DNA of 64,000 nucleotides from Phycisphaerae bacterium (GTDB taxonomy: Bacteria > Planctomycetota > Phycisphaerae > UBA1845 > Fen-1342). Location of the stretch: NCBI GenBank assembly GCA_030428945.1, contig JAUIEC010000016.1, positions 1 through 64,000 on the forward strand, given 5' to 3'. Shown here one piece after another: positions 28,611 through 40,729 of this stretch. A program made the position numbers and the translations under genes. The notes beneath the pieces are model-generated. The model was not told where the DNA came from. It worked only from the letters and a program-made list of their open reading frames with translations, and made no database searches. Each line of letters opens with the position of its first letter. The stretch's first letter is position 1.

Positions 28611-29771
28611 ATGTCGCAGCAACCGACCGAGAATTCAGCGGAAGCCCTGAATCGCGCGATTCAGCAGATCGAGAAGTCGTTCGGCAAGGGCTCGATCATG
28701 TACCTGAAGGAAGGCCAGGCGGCGATCACCGACGGCATTCCGACGGGTTCGCTATCGCTTGACCTGGCGCTGGGTGGCACGGGCATGCCGCGTGGGCGTG
28801 TGATCGAGATCTTTGGTCCGGAGAGTTCCGGCAAGACGACGCTGACGCTGCACATCATTGCCGAAGCCCAGAAGATGGGTGGTTCGGCCGCGTTCATTGA
28901 TGCCGAGCATGCCTTCGATCCGTCGTGGGCCAAGCGTCTGGGGGTTGATCTGGAAGGTCTGATGATCAACCAGCCGAACTCGGGTGAGGAGGCGCTCGAG
29001 ATTGTCGAGATGCTGGTTCGTTCGAACGCGCTGGACGTGATCGTGGTCGATTCGGTTGCGGCCCTGGTTCCGCGTTCCGAGCTTGAGGGGGCGATGGGTG
29101 ATGCCCAGGTCGGCGCCCAGGCCCGACTGATGAGCCAGGCGATGCGGAAGCTTACGGGGGTGGCGCACCGCAGTCGCACGAGTGTGATCTTCATCAACCA
29201 GATTCGCGAGAAGATCGGCGTGATCTACGGCAGTCCGGAGACGACTCCGGGTGGTCGGGCGCTGAAGTTCTACTGTTCGGTCCGGGTCGACATTCGCCGG
29301 AAGGGCATGTTGAAGGAGAGCGACACGGTGATCGGGTCGCGGGTCCGGACGAAGGTCGTCAAGAACAAGGTCGCCCCGCCCTTCCGCGAGGCGGAGTTCG
29401 ACATTCTGTTCGAGTCGGGCATCAGCACCGAGTCGGACGTGCTGGATCTTGGTGCCGGTTGCGATGTCGTTTCCCGCAGCGGGACCTGGTACGCCTATGG
29501 CGAGACGCGCCTGGGACAGGGCCGCGAGAACGCCCGCCAGTTCCTTCGCGACAACCCCGAGATGGTCGCCGAGATCCGCGCGAAGGTCCTCGACCTGAAA
29601 CTCCCCAAGCCGAAGCCCGCCGCCGACGGCGCCCCGGCCGAACCCCCGGCCGCCAAGCCGGTCAGCGCCAGCGAGCAGCGCGTCACCAAGGCTCCCAAGC
29701 TCCCCGCCGCCGGCAAGCGCCCGGCCGCCAAGGCCAACGGCGCGAACGGAGCCTCCAAGCGCAAGAAGTAG
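28611..29771 (+). CDS. recA: Recombinase RecA
   Basis: 386 residues; forms ATP-dependent filaments on single-stranded DNA for homologous recombination and SOS induction. Walker [10 protein letters not shown] at about 69-77, Walker B region [11 protein letters not shown]1/L2 region with [12 protein letters not shown] and [28 protein letters not shown] precedes the ATG. Two oddities: the tail beyond about residue 330 is a Pro/Ala/Lys-rich, net basic extension ending SKRKK, whereas Escherichia RecA has an acidic tail; and the body (28640-29480) uses clearly more T-ending codons than its neighbours while the tail returns to C-ending codons. Orientation and spacing suggest its own promoter. Confidence 0.97.
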   Translation: MSQQPTENSAEALNRAIQQIEKSFGKGSIMYLKEGQAAITDGIPTGSLSLDLALGGTGMPRGRVIEIFGPESSGKTTLTLHIIAEAQKMGGSAAFIDAEHAFDPSWAKRLGVDLEGLMINQPNSGEEALEIVEMLVRSNALDVIVVDSVAALVPRSELEGAMGDAQVGAQARLMSQAMRKLTGVAHRSRTSVIFINQIREKIGVIYGSPETTPGGRALKFYCSVRVDIRRKGMLKESDTVIGSRVRTKVVKNKVAPPFREAEFDILFESGISTESDVLDLGAGCDVVSRSGTWYAYGETRLGQGRENARQFLRDNPEMVAEIRAKVLDLKLPKPKPAADGAPAEPPAAKPVSASEQRVTKAPKLPAAGKRPAAKANGANGASKRKK

Positions 29772-29780
29772 CAACGCCAG

Positions 29781-29795
29781 GCGCGCGAAGCGCGC
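29781..29795 (+). terminator. Possible hairpin after recA
   Basis: GCGCGC-GAA-GCGCGC, a 6-bp stem 9 bp after the stop. There is no real T run after it (GAGGGGCCGTTTGTCC), so factor-independent termination is uncertain. Confidence 0.35.
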
Positions 29796-29875
29796 GAGGG
29801 GCCGTTTGTCCAAACCTTGCTTACCTGGTCGCTTGCTGACTTGCGCACAGGCGATTGGCGCAATCGCCTCTAGAA

Positions 29876-29913
29876 AGGGAGCGAGGGAGCAAGGGAGCGA
29901 GGGAGCCAGGGAG
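29876..29913. repeat. GGGAGCGA octamer array downstream of recA
   Basis: Four to five GGGAGCRA units on the plus strand, about 105 bp past the recA stop, purine-rich on the recA sense strand. It joins the duplicated block at 29913. Confidence 0.85.
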
Positions 29914-30290
29914 TCAGCACGCGCGCAGGTGAGCCGCAGGCATCCGGTTCGCAGGCGGGCGGGACCTAGTCTAGGGTGCGTCATAGACGTAGGGTGCGTC
30001 ATCGACGGGGGGGCGGGACGTAGGGTGCGTCATCGACGCCGCCGCGGCGCTTCCGTCGACCCGCAACGCCGCGAGCGTCGATGCTGCACCGCTTGGCAGC
30101 TCCGACCACCAGCGGAATCAACCCGCGCAGTGAAGACACTGCTCAAGAGACTCAAGAGCATTAGCACGATCGCCGCGTGATACGTCATCGATATCGATGC
30201 CGCACCGCCCGGCCCTGGCTGGCGTGCGGACCGGTCCCGATGCAGTCCCCCACCTTCCGCTCGCTGCACTCGCGCAAGGATCGGGCACCC
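29913..30290. repeat. Duplicated intergenic block, copy 1
   Basis: A 378-bp block nearly identical to 30336-30684. It starts GTCAGCACGCGCGCAGGTGA, contains GGTGCGTCATCGACGC inverted pairs and ACACTGCTCAAGAG, and ends in TGCAGTCCCCCACCTTCCGC and GGATCGGGCACCC. It has about 29 extra bases (an extra ACGTAGGGTGCGTCATCG unit) relative to copy 2. No gene supported. Confidence 0.85.
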
Positions 30291-30335
30291 GCATGGGGAA
30301 CAAGTCAGCAAGTGAACAAGTCAGCAAGTGAGCGG

Positions 30336-30684
30336 GTCAGCACGCGCGCAGGTGAGCCGCAGGCATCCGGTTCGCAGGCGGGCGGGACCTAGTCTAGGGT
30401 GCGTCATAGACGTAGGGTGCGTCATCGACGCCGCCGCGGCGCTTCCGTCGACCCGCAACGCCGCAAGCGTCGATGCCGCACCGCTTGGCAGCTCCGACCA
30501 CCGGCGGAATCAACCCGCGCAGTGAAGACACTGCTCAAGAGACTCAAGAGCAGTGGCACGATCGCCGCGTATTACGTCATCGTCATCGATGCCGCACCGC
30601 CTAGCCCGGGCTGGCGAGCGGACCGGGCCCCGATGCAGTCCCACACCCTTCCGCTCGCTGCGCTCGCGCAAGGATCGGGCACCC
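30336..30684. repeat. Duplicated intergenic block, copy 2
   Basis: 349 bp, direct repeat of 29913-30290. The copies are separated by AAGTCAGCAAGTGAACAAGT and related GTGAGCAA-like octamers (30302-30335). Few base differences suggest a recent duplication. Confidence 0.85.
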
Positions 30685-30689
30685 GGGCG

Positions 30690-30932
30690 GAAGAAGGAGC
30701 GAGAGAGCAAGGAAGCGATGGGAGAGAGGAAGCGATGGGAGCGAGCGAAGAATCTAGTGCCACGGCTCTCCCCTCCCGGACTCCCCTCGCCCCCTGGCTC
30801 CCTTGCGTCCCGGCTCCTCGCTCCCTGACTCCCTCGGTCCCCTGCTCCCTTGCTCCCTCGCTCCCTGGCTCCCTGGCTCCCTCGCTCCCTGGCTCCCTGG
30901 CTCCCTTGCCCTCGCTTCCCTCGCTCCCTTCC
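30690..30932. repeat. Octamer arrays, purine-rich then pyrimidine-rich
   Basis: From 30690 to 30745 purine-rich degenerate GGGAGCGA-like units, then the junction GTGCCACGGCTC, then from 30774 to 30932 CTCCCTGG/CTCCCTCG/CTCCCTTG units, pyrimidine-rich on the sense strand of the protease gene at 31014. Long frames through this region are repeat artefacts. Confidence 0.85.
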
Positions 30933-31013
30933 CAAGCCAACTCTTCCTGATTCCCCTCCGCGGTCTGGCCGAAGAAACGGAAAGCACCCGCGCAGAACCT
31001 ATCGGAGGCGCAA

Positions 31014-31937
31014 ATGTTTCGGCTCGGCTGGCCCGCTCTGGAATCCGTCCGCAGACCTTACCGCCCCCGTCACCTGCGAGCCGGTGCCGATAACCGCATC
31101 CTGCCCATCGCGATCCTGCTGACCCTCTGCGCGATCCCCGCCGCGCCGGCCGAGGAACCGCTGGCCGAACTCCAGCGACTGCAGACCGCCTTCCAGGAAG
31201 TCGCCGACCGCGTGGCCCCCACCGTCGTCGGCATCCGCGCCCACCGCCGCCTGACCGGCGAAGGATTCGGCACCGGACAGGTCGTCCTCGTCAACGGCAG
31301 CGGAACCGTCATCGACGCCGACGGCCTGATCCTGACCAACGAACACGTCGTCCAGCGCACCCACGACCTCCAGGTCGTCTTCCACGATGGATCGCAACTG
31401 CCCGGGACCGTCGTCGCCGCCGACACCCGCAACGACCTCGCGATCGTCCGCGTCAACCGCACCGGCCTGACCGCCGCCCGATTCTGCTCGTGGCCGGACG
31501 TCGCCCGCGGCCAGTGGGCCGTCGTCGTCGGCAATCCCTTCGGCCTCGGAAGTGATGGAAACCTCAGCGTGTCCGTCGGCGTGATCTCCAACCTCGGCCG
31601 CAGCCTGCCGGGCCTCGGAGAATCCGACAACCGCCTCTACAACGACATGATCCAGACCACGGCCGAAATCAATCCCGGCAACTCGGGCGGACCGCTCTTC
31701 AGCCTGGAGGGAGAACTGCTCGGCGTGGTGACCGCGATGCACACCCGCTCGGGGGGCGACGCCGGGGCCGGGTTCGCCATCCCGATGAACCCGACCCGGG
31801 TCCGGGCGATCGCCCGCCTAAAAACCAGTCGGCCAGCCCTGGCCGGCCAGCGCCAGACCACCGGCCGGGGGTTCGCACGCGACCCACGCAACATGGCCCG
31901 TCCCACCCAGCAGGTCGACAAGCTCGTCGACGAGTAG
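31014..31937 (+). CDS. Trypsin-like S1C serine protease (DegP/HtrA type, no PDZ)
   Basis: 307 residues with an N-terminal hydrophobic segment (PIAILLTLCAIPAAPAEE, about 31-48), so probably periplasmic or surface-exposed. The protease fold has a complete triad: His in LTNEHVV, Asp in TRNDLAIV, Ser in NPGNSGGPLFS. The usual C-terminal PDZ domains of DegP/DegS are missing; the tail after GFAIPMNP is a short basic extension. The family degrades misfolded envelope proteins. CGGAGG precedes the ATG. The last 120 bp overlap, antisense, the 3' end of the convergent amidase gene. Confidence 0.88.
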   Translation: MFRLGWPALESVRRPYRPRHLRAGADNRILPIAILLTLCAIPAAPAEEPLAELQRLQTAFQEVADRVAPTVVGIRAHRRLTGEGFGTGQVVLVNGSGTVIDADGLILTNEHVVQRTHDLQVVFHDGSQLPGTVVAADTRNDLAIVRVNRTGLTAARFCSWPDVARGQWAVVVGNPFGLGSDGNLSVSVGVISNLGRSLPGLGESDNRLYNDMIQTTAEINPGNSGGPLFSLEGELLGVVTAMHTRSGGDAGAGFAIPMNPTRVRAIARLKTSRPALAGQRQTTGRGFARDPRNMARPTQQVDKLVDE

Positions 31938-32771
31938 CCCCGTCTCGACCAGCGCCCGCAGGTTGCGCGGAACACACGCCCGGGCAACCAATGCCCCCGG
32001 CGTCCCCGGCCCGGCCGCCACCCGCTGGGCAACATGACTCCGCAGGCCAGCCAACTGCGCGGACAGGCTGCGGCCGGGGCAGGCGGTGCTGCCGGTCACC
32101 TGGCCGTGGCCGTAGACCTTGTCGGCGCTGATTCCGAGTTCGCTGCACAGCGCCGCGGTCAACTGCTGCAGGGAGGCCATCTGTTTGGCGGTGGGCCGAT
32201 CGTCCTCGAAGTTCCCGATCAGGCAGATCCCGACGCCGTGCTCGTTGAAGAAGTTCTTCGGTCGATGCACGTTGAAGTACCGTCCGGCCTCCGCCCGGCA
32301 ATGGGCCCCGGTCTTCTGGCTGTCCCAGCGGTGTCCCTTGTAGATGCGGCCGTCGCCGGTGGTCACGCCGTTGCCGATCACGAAGTGATAGCCGAGCCCG
32401 TCCCAGCCCTGGTTGCGATGATGGCGATCCATCGTCTTGACGTTGTCGCGCGTCGTGGCCGAGTGATGCACGACGATCACCTGCCACTTGCCGCGCAGCA
32501 GCGACGAGTTCGGGCGCAGGTACGAAGGCAGGCCCTCCGCCCTGGCGACCGGGGTTGGCGGTGGCGGCACGTAGACCGGGCGCGGCTGTGGGGCCGGACG
32601 CGGCGGCAACGGCAGCGGTTTGGGTGGCAGCGGCGGTGGTGGACGGTAGGTCGTTCGAGCCGCCCTGGTCGCCAGCAGTGGCGGCGGCGCAGAGCCCACG
32701 GAACCGGTCCGGGGGGCGCAACCGCAGGCAACCAGGACGAAAACCGAGGCGACACAGGCAATCCGTTGCAT
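31818..32771 (-). CDS. Peptidoglycan-recognition/N-acetylmuramoyl-L-alanine amidase lipoprotein
   Basis: 317 residues. A lipoprotein signal (FVLVAC) is followed by a long Pro/Arg-rich linker (about 25-75), which would span periplasm or wall. Residues about 95-240 are an Amidase_2/PGRP domain with zinc ligands His in VVHHSATT, His in YGHGQVTG and Cys in ACPGRSL, plus GLGYHFVIGNG and VGICLIGNFE. It would cleave the amide bond between muramic acid and the stem peptide. The C-terminal 75 residues after ACPGRSL have no family match and overlap the protease gene; that extension may be fortuitous readthrough of a high-GC frame. Clear ATG at 32771. Confidence 0.88.
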   Translation of the reverse strand: MQRIACVASVFVLVACGCAPRTGSVGSAPPPLLATRAARTTYRPPPPLPPKPLPLPPRPAPQPRPVYVPPPPTPVARAEGLPSYLRPNSSLLRGKWQVIVVHHSATTRDNVKTMDRHHRNQGWDGLGYHFVIGNGVTTGDGRIYKGHRWDSQKTGAHCRAEAGRYFNVHRPKNFFNEHGVGICLIGNFEDDRPTAKQMASLQQLTAALCSELGISADKVYGHGQVTGSTACPGRSLSAQLAGLRSHVAQRVAAGPGTPGALVARACVPRNLRALVETGLLVDELVDLLGGTGHVAWVACEPPAGGLALAGQGWPTGF

Positions 32772-33330
32772 GGGTCAGATCCTCTAATCAGGAGCGTGGC
32801 GCAGAATCGTTCTCGGTACTATACCCACCCGGACGGCCCTGTCCAACGGACGAAACGTCGCCCACCGGCCGGTTTAATGGTAAGCTTCCCTCGATTCGGT
32901 CGCTGTCGCCTGTTCCGCGTCCCGGTAAAAAACGGTGTGGCATGTCCTCGCAACACTTCGGTCAAGCTGAACCCATCGACGACTGGTCTCGCAAGATGCA
33001 GGACATCATGCAGGAGATGCTGAAGCGCAGCTACGTCGACTTCCGTCAGCAACGACCCTGGCAACCGTCGACCAACCTGTACGAATCACCCGACGCCTAC
33101 CTGGTCTGCGTCGAACTCTCCGGCGTCGACGCGATCGAACTCGAAGCCCAGAGCGGACCGCGACCGGCCCTGCGCATGGTCGGCATCCGCCAGCAGCCGC
33201 GACCCTGTGATATCCAGGACCTCAGCACACACGTGCTCGAAATCGATGAGGGACCGTTCGCCCGCATCATCGAACTCCCCGGCCCGATCGCGGCCGACCA
33301 GGTCGAAACGCAATTCACGAAAGGCTACGT

Positions 33331-35937
<2,607 letters not shown>

Positions 35938-36033
35938 AATCGCGGGCCCCGGGGCGGGAGCCTCGGGTGGGCCGTGTCAACCCCAATTTCGGCCAGTTCC
36001 GGCTGTAACTCTTTTGCCAGACAAGGATTCCGC

Positions 36034-36062
36034 TTGATCCGGCCCAGTGGTTCCCTTAGGAT
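36034..36062 (+). promoter_or_regulatory. Putative promoter of HU-like gene
   Basis: TTGATC (36034-36039), exactly 17 bp, TAGGAT (36057-36062), about 94 bp before the chosen start. Four of six consensus matches in each hexamer. A perfect TGACGTCA palindrome lies at 36117-36124. Confidence 0.4.
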
Positions 36063-36155
36063 GCCGTCTGTGCGTTGGCAGACGTCAGCATCATTTCGGC
36101 GAGTGCAGTCTTGTAGTGACGTCAAATGTTCATGGCTATCGTGGGGAACGCTAGC

Positions 36156-36527
36156 ATGAAGACGGTAACCAAAAAGGACCTCGTGGATCGCATTTCAGAC
36201 CGCAGCGGTCTGAAGCGGGTGGCGGTCAAGCGGGTGGTCCAGCAGTTCCTGGAAGAGATCATCGCCGAACTGGGAACCGGCAATCGTCTCGAGTTCCGGG
36301 ATTTCGGGGTCTTCGAGATCCGCGAGCGGGCCGCCCGCATCGCGCAAAACCCTAAGACCATGGAGAAAGTCCCAGTTCCGCCCAAGCGGACCGTCAAGTT
36401 CAAGGTCGGCCGCCTGATGCGGGAGCGGTTGCAGGTCCCGGCCGATGCGCCGGCGACGATGGACGCCGCAACGATCGAGGCGCCGGCCAGCGTCGGCATC
36501 CCGAGCACGCCGGCCGCCCAGGGATAA
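36156..36527 (+). CDS. HU/IHF-family DNA-binding protein
   Basis: 123 residues from the ATG at 36156, which has GGGGAACG upstream and matches the family start ([19 protein letters not shown]); in-frame ATGs at 36126 and 36132 would add 8-10 residues. A standard helical base, [17 protein letters not shown] as the beta-saddle, and an arm region with [19 protein letters not shown] in which Pro bends DNA, as in IHF. The PP in the arm and the 30-residue Ala/Pro-rich tail ([20 protein letters not shown]) are unusual. It compacts and bends the nucleoid. Its own promoter and a strong hairpin downstream make it a single-gene unit. Confidence 0.93.
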   Translation: MKTVTKKDLVDRISDRSGLKRVAVKRVVQQFLEEIIAELGTGNRLEFRDFGVFEIRERAARIAQNPKTMEKVPVPPKRTVKFKVGRLMRERLQVPADAPATMDAATIEAPASVGIPSTPAAQG

Positions 36528-36569
36528 ACTTCCCAACGCCCGTCACCGCGTAGGGTTACGAAACAACAG

Positions 36570-36601
36570 CGGCAGCCGCCCCCCGTCGGGAGCGGCTGCC
36601 G
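36570..36601 (+). terminator. Hairpin terminator after HU-like gene
   Basis: CGGCAGCCGC (36570-36579) and GCGGCTGCCG (36592-36601) form a perfect 10-bp stem with a 12-nt loop, 43 bp after the stop. The stem is followed by GTTTGCTG, only a short T stretch. Confidence 0.6.
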
Positions 36602-36683
36602 GTTTGCTGCGCGGTCGGGTTCTCGGCCGGCCCGGCCCGACACGCGGACCAGGACACTGCGCAGGTCTGCTCCACCCGCACGG

Positions 36684-36951
36684 AGAAGACACTGCTCAAG
36701 AACTCAAGAGCTCAAGGGCAGTGGCACAAATCCCGAACCGCGAGGCGACAGACGCGGCGGTCTGCTCTGCTGTAGGGTGCGTCATCGACGCAGCAGTCCG
36801 CGGTTCCAACCGACGCGGACGCACCAGGCGTCGATGCCGCACCGCGTGGCAGGTCCGACCGTCGACGGTATCAACTCGCGCGCAGAAGACACTGCGAGGA
36901 TCGCAGTGGCACACGTCCGCGTCCTGTTCCCTGTTGCCTGTTCCCTTCCCT
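36684..36951. repeat. Dispersed repeats and TGTTCCC heptamers before dnaE end
   Basis: ACACTGCTCAAGAACTCAAG and GGCAGTGGCAC (36690-36726), the GGTGCGTCATCGACGC / GCGTCGATGCCGCACC inverted pair (36776-36843), then CTGTTCCCTGTTGCCTGTTC (36926-36945). On the dnaE sense strand these heptamers read GGGAACA and start about 18 nt past the dnaE stop. No gene is supported in 36528-36968. Confidence 0.75.
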
Positions 36952-36968
36952 GCCGCCTCGCGTCGGAA

Positions 36969-39900
36969 TCAGACCTGCGCGATCAGGGTCCCGTTCCCGT
37001 TGGGACCTGAGGCCGGCGCGGCGACCGGTGCGCTCGGACCGGTCGGCATAGCCGGCGGCGGAAACTTCCCGCGATGACCGCAGCAGATCACGTTGTCGCG
37101 ACCGACCAGTTGCGCGAGTCGGGCGACGAAGGCGGGGGTCGGGTTGACCTGGGCGGCCCGCTGCCCGCGAATCGTGGCGCGCCAGCCGTCTTCGGAGATG
37201 ATCTGAATGTACATCTCGGTCGGGCCCGGGTTCGTGCGGGTCAGTTCGCGGACCCGCTCGAGCGTGGCCGCTCCGTCGGACGTGTTCGGTACGCGGATGA
37301 TCAGTTCCTGGCAAAGCTGCGCGAGCGCCTCTTCGACCGGGATGACCTTGTCGACCCGCACGCTGGCTTCCTCGCGGCGTGTATCGACCTTGCCGTCGAT
37401 GAAGACGACCGAGTCGGGCTTCAGCAGGTGCTGCACCTTGGGCACCTGGTCCGGGAAGACCACCACCTCGACCGAACCGGCGAAGTCCTCGACCACCACG
37501 ATCAGCATCTTCTTGCCTTCGCTGCGGCCGCGACGAATCAGCACGTTCCGCGTCTTGGACACCAGCCCGCCCAGCACCGCCGGGGTGCCGTCGCTGAGCT
37601 TCTGCAGCGTGCGTGTATCGACCGAACCGAGTCGCTGCACGAGGGTTTCGTACTGGGTCAGCGGGTGCTTGGTGACGTAGAAGCCGAGGGTGGCCTTCTC
37701 GTAGGCCAGCATTTCCGAGTCGGTCCACTCGACGGTCGGAATCGCCGGCGGCGGCGCGGCCTCCTGGAAGTCGCCGAACATCGACATCTGTCCGGCGCTG
37801 GCGTCGCGCTGCGCGCGGTGCCCGTGTTCGATCGCCTGGTCCAGGATCTCGCACAACGCCCGCCGCATCGCCCCGGTGTCGTCGAATGCGCCGGCCTTGA
37901 TCAGGGCCTCGAGCACGGCCTTGTTGACCAGCCCGAGGTCGACCCGCTCGCAGAAATCGTAGATGTCCCGGAAGGGCCCGCCCTCGTTCCGCGCGGTGAT
38001 GATCGCCTCGATCGCCCGCTGCCCGACCCCGTTGATCGCCGCCAGCCCGAAGCGGACCGCGCCTTCCCGGCGGCCGTCCTCCTCGCTGTAGATCGGGGTG
38101 AACTCGGCCCCGCTCTCGTTGACGCTCGGCGGCTTGATCGGAATCCCGACCTGTCCGCCGGGGACCTCGATCCGCTTGCACTCGTCGAGGTACTCGGCCA
38201 CCTTCGCGGTGTTGCCGCTCTCGTAGGTCAGCAGGGCCGCGAAGAATTCGACCGGGTAGTAGGTCTTCAGGTAGGCCGTGTTGAACGCCACGCGGGCGTA
38301 GCCGGTCGAGTGCGCCTTGTTGAACGCGTAGCCGCCGAACTTGAGGATGTCCTCGAAGATCTTCTCGGCCGTCTCGCGCGGCACGCCGCTCTGCTCGGCC
38401 CCGTCCAGGAACGGGCCGCGCTCGGCGTTGATCATCGACTCCTTCTTCTTCGAGATCGCCTTGGCCAGGCGGAACGCCCGCCGGAGCGGCACGCCTCCGA
38501 GCCGGTTGACCAGGCGCGAGACCTGTTCCTGGTAGACCATGATCCCGTAGGTTTCTTCGAGCACCTGCGTCATGGCCGGATGCGGCGTGCTCCACGGCTT
38601 GCCGTGCTTGCGGGCGACGTACTCGTCGATGTACTCCATCGGTCCGGGGCGGAAGAGTGCGTTGGCGGCGATCAGGTCCTCGATCCGGTTGGGCTTCATC
38701 TTCATCAGCACGTCGCGCATGCCGCCGGACTCGAACTGGAAGATGCCGCGGGTCTGTCCCTGCTGCAGGATCCGGTAGACGTTCTGGTCGGTCAGGTCGA
38801 CCGTCTCGAGGTCGAGTTCGACGCCGTGCTGCTGTTTGATCAGGTCGACGGCCCGGTGAATCTGCGACAGGGTCCGCAGGCCCAGGAAGTCCATCTTCAG
38901 CAGGCCGACCTTCTCGACGGTCGGTCCCTCGAACTGCGTGGTGACTTCCTTGCCGTCGCTCGGGCGGTGCAGGGGGATCAGCGTGTCCAGCGGCTGGTCG
39001 GCGACGACGACGCCGGCCGCGTGGACCGACGCGTGCCGGGCGAGTCCCTCGAGGCGGCGGACGATGTCGATCACCTTGGCGATCTTCGGGTCCCTGGCGA
39101 GTTGCCGCAGTTCGGGCTCGCGGGCCAGGGCCTTGTCGATCGTCATCTTCAGTTCTTCGGGGATCAGCTTCGCGAGCGTGTCGGCCACGCTCAGGTCGAC
39201 TTCCATCGCGCGGCAGACGTCGCGGATGGCGGCCTTGGGTTTCAGACGCCCGAAGGTGATGATCTGGGCGACGTGCCCGTACTTCTGTCGGACGTATTCG
39301 ATCACCTCGGCCCGGCGGACCATGCAGATGTCGATATCGATATCGGGCATTTCGTCGCGCTCGGGGTCCATGAAGCGCTCGAAGTACAGGCCGTAGTGCA
39401 GCGGGTCGACCGTGCTGATGCCGAGGCAGTAGCCGACCACGGTGCTGCACCCGCTGCCACGGGCCAGCGACGGGATGTTGTTCCGGCGGGCGAACTGGAC
39501 GAAGTCCCAGACGATCAGGAAGTAGCTGCTGAAGCCCTTGCTGTCGATCACCGACAGTTCGTAGTCGATCCGTTCCTGCAGTTCGTCGGAGATCTCGTTG
39601 TAGCGCCAGCGGGCGCCTTCCAGCACGAGCTCGCGCAGGTACGCGCCGTCGGTCTTCTTGTCGGGCGGTTCGAAGCGGGGCGCGAAGCGCTGGTTGAAGT
39701 CGAACTCGACGTTGCACATCTCGGCGACGCGGAGCGTGTTGGTCAGCGCCTCGGGATAGTCCGGCAGCGCCAGCGACATTTCCTCGGGGGTCTTCAGGTA
39801 GAACTGGTCGGTCTCGAACTTGAAGCGATCCTCGTCGCTGACCCGGGCGCGGGTCGAGATGCAGCAGAGCACGTCGTGCGCCTCGACGTCGTCGTGCGTC

Positions 39901-40547
39901 AGATAGTGCACGTCGTTGGTCGCGATCGTCGCGACGCCGAGCTTGTTCGCCAGGTCCGCCAGTTCCGGGTTCGTCTGGGCCTGCTCGCGAAGCCCGTGGT
40001 TCTGCAGTTCCATGAAGAACCGGTCCGGACCGAAGATCTCGAGGAACGTCTCGGCCCGCCGGCGGGCGGCCGCGTAGTCCTCGTGCATCAGTTCCTTCGG
40101 GATCATGCCGCCCAGGCAGGTGCTGGTGCAGATCAGCCCGCCGGAGAATTCGCGGAGCAGTTCGAAGTCGACCCGCGGCTTGTAGTAGAACCCCTGCGTG
40201 TAGCCCAGGCTCGAGAGCCTGACCAGGTTGCGGTAGCCCTCCAGGTTCTGGGCCAGCATCAGCAGGTGATAGTTCGACTCGCCCAGGTGATCCTTGACCT
40301 TCTCGCGATGGTCGCCGGGCGCCAGGTACAGTTCGCAGCCGATGATCGGCTTGACCCCGGCCGCCACGGCCGCCGCGTAGAACTCGACCGCCCCGAACAT
40401 GTTGCCATGGTCGGTCAGGGCGATGGCCGGCATGTTCATCTCTTTCGCCCGCCGGACGAGGTCATCGATGCGGCATGCGCCGTCGAGCAGCGAGTACTCG
40501 CTGTGCACGTGCAGGTGAACGAACGGAGCGGTCTGCGAGTCGGACAT
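36969..40547 (-). CDS. dnaE: DNA polymerase III alpha subunit
   Basis: 1192 residues, normal DnaE1 length. N-terminal PHP domain: HLHVHSEYSLLDG, ALTDHGNMFG. Polymerase palm: SLARGSGCSTVVGYCLGI, the catalytic pair in MPDIDIDICMVRR, and the third acidic residue in KMDFLGLRTL. Fingers: MVYQEQVSRLV and FGGYAFNKAHSTGYA. Then tandem HhH, OB-fold (AVLGGLVSKTRNVLIRRG) and a C-terminal tau-binding region ending with a short Pro/Ala-rich tail. It is the replicative 5'-3' polymerase of the holoenzyme; proofreading would come from a separate epsilon subunit or the PHP domain. It is transcribed alone, with 410 bp of repeat DNA upstream. Confidence 0.97.
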   Translation of the reverse strand: MSDSQTAPFVHLHVHSEYSLLDGACRIDDLVRRAKEMNMPAIALTDHGNMFGAVEFYAAAVAAGVKPIIGCELYLAPGDHREKVKDHLGESNYHLLMLAQNLEGYRNLVRLSSLGYTQGFYYKPRVDFELLREFSGGLICTSTCLGGMIPKELMHEDYAAARRRAETFLEIFGPDRFFMELQNHGLREQAQTNPELADLANKLGVATIATNDVHYLTHDDVEAHDVLCCISTRARVSDEDRFKFETDQFYLKTPEEMSLALPDYPEALTNTLRVAEMCNVEFDFNQRFAPRFEPPDKKTDGAYLRELVLEGARWRYNEISDELQERIDYELSVIDSKGFSSYFLIVWDFVQFARRNNIPSLARGSGCSTVVGYCLGISTVDPLHYGLYFERFMDPERDEMPDIDIDICMVRRAEVIEYVRQKYGHVAQIITFGRLKPKAAIRDVCRAMEVDLSVADTLAKLIPEELKMTIDKALAREPELRQLARDPKIAKVIDIVRRLEGLARHASVHAAGVVVADQPLDTLIPLHRPSDGKEVTTQFEGPTVEKVGLLKMDFLGLRTLSQIHRAVDLIKQQHGVELDLETVDLTDQNVYRILQQGQTRGIFQFESGGMRDVLMKMKPNRIEDLIAANALFRPGPMEYIDEYVARKHGKPWSTPHPAMTQVLEETYGIMVYQEQVSRLVNRLGGVPLRRAFRLAKAISKKKESMINAERGPFLDGAEQSGVPRETAEKIFEDILKFGGYAFNKAHSTGYARVAFNTAYLKTYYPVEFFAALLTYESGNTAKVAEYLDECKRIEVPGGQVGIPIKPPSVNESGAEFTPIYSEEDGRREGAVRFGLAAINGVGQRAIEAIITARNEGGPFRDIYDFCERVDLGLVNKAVLEALIKAGAFDDTGAMRRALCEILDQAIEHGHRAQRDASAGQMSMFGDFQEAAPPPAIPTVEWTDSEMLAYEKATLGFYVTKHPLTQYETLVQRLGSVDTRTLQKLSDGTPAVLGGLVSKTRNVLIRRGRSEGKKMLIVVVEDFAGSVEVVVFPDQVPKVQHLLKPDSVVFIDGKVDTRREEASVRVDKVIPVEEALAQLCQELIIRVPNTSDGAATLERVRELTRTNPGPTEMYIQIISEDGWRATIRGQRAAQVNPTPAFVARLAQLVGRDNVICCGHRGKFPPPAMPTGPSAPVAAPASGPNGNGTLIAQV

Positions 40548-40729
40548 GAGGGCGCATCCCTTGCTGGAACCGTCGTCCCGAAGCTCCGCTTCGGTGCCGG
40601 CTCGATGCTAAACCGCCCCCGACCGCGGTCAACGGTTTTCGGTGACAGTTTGGGTTTTTGCCTGTCACGAAACCGGTGTTGGGGGACCCAGACATTGGGA
40701 TCGACCGCCCGGCCCGGGCCAGGCGGTGC

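Noticed and set aside
30399..31122. Small Pro/Leu/Ser-rich proteins between recA and the protease gene
   Set aside because: They are translations of CTCCCTGG/GGGAGCRA arrays and of duplicated repeats; no start signals and no codon bias.
36126..36155. Earlier start codons of the HU-like gene
   Set aside because: ATGs at 36126 and 36132 would add residues not seen in the family and lack a good ribosome-binding site, whereas 36156 has one and fits the usual N-terminus.
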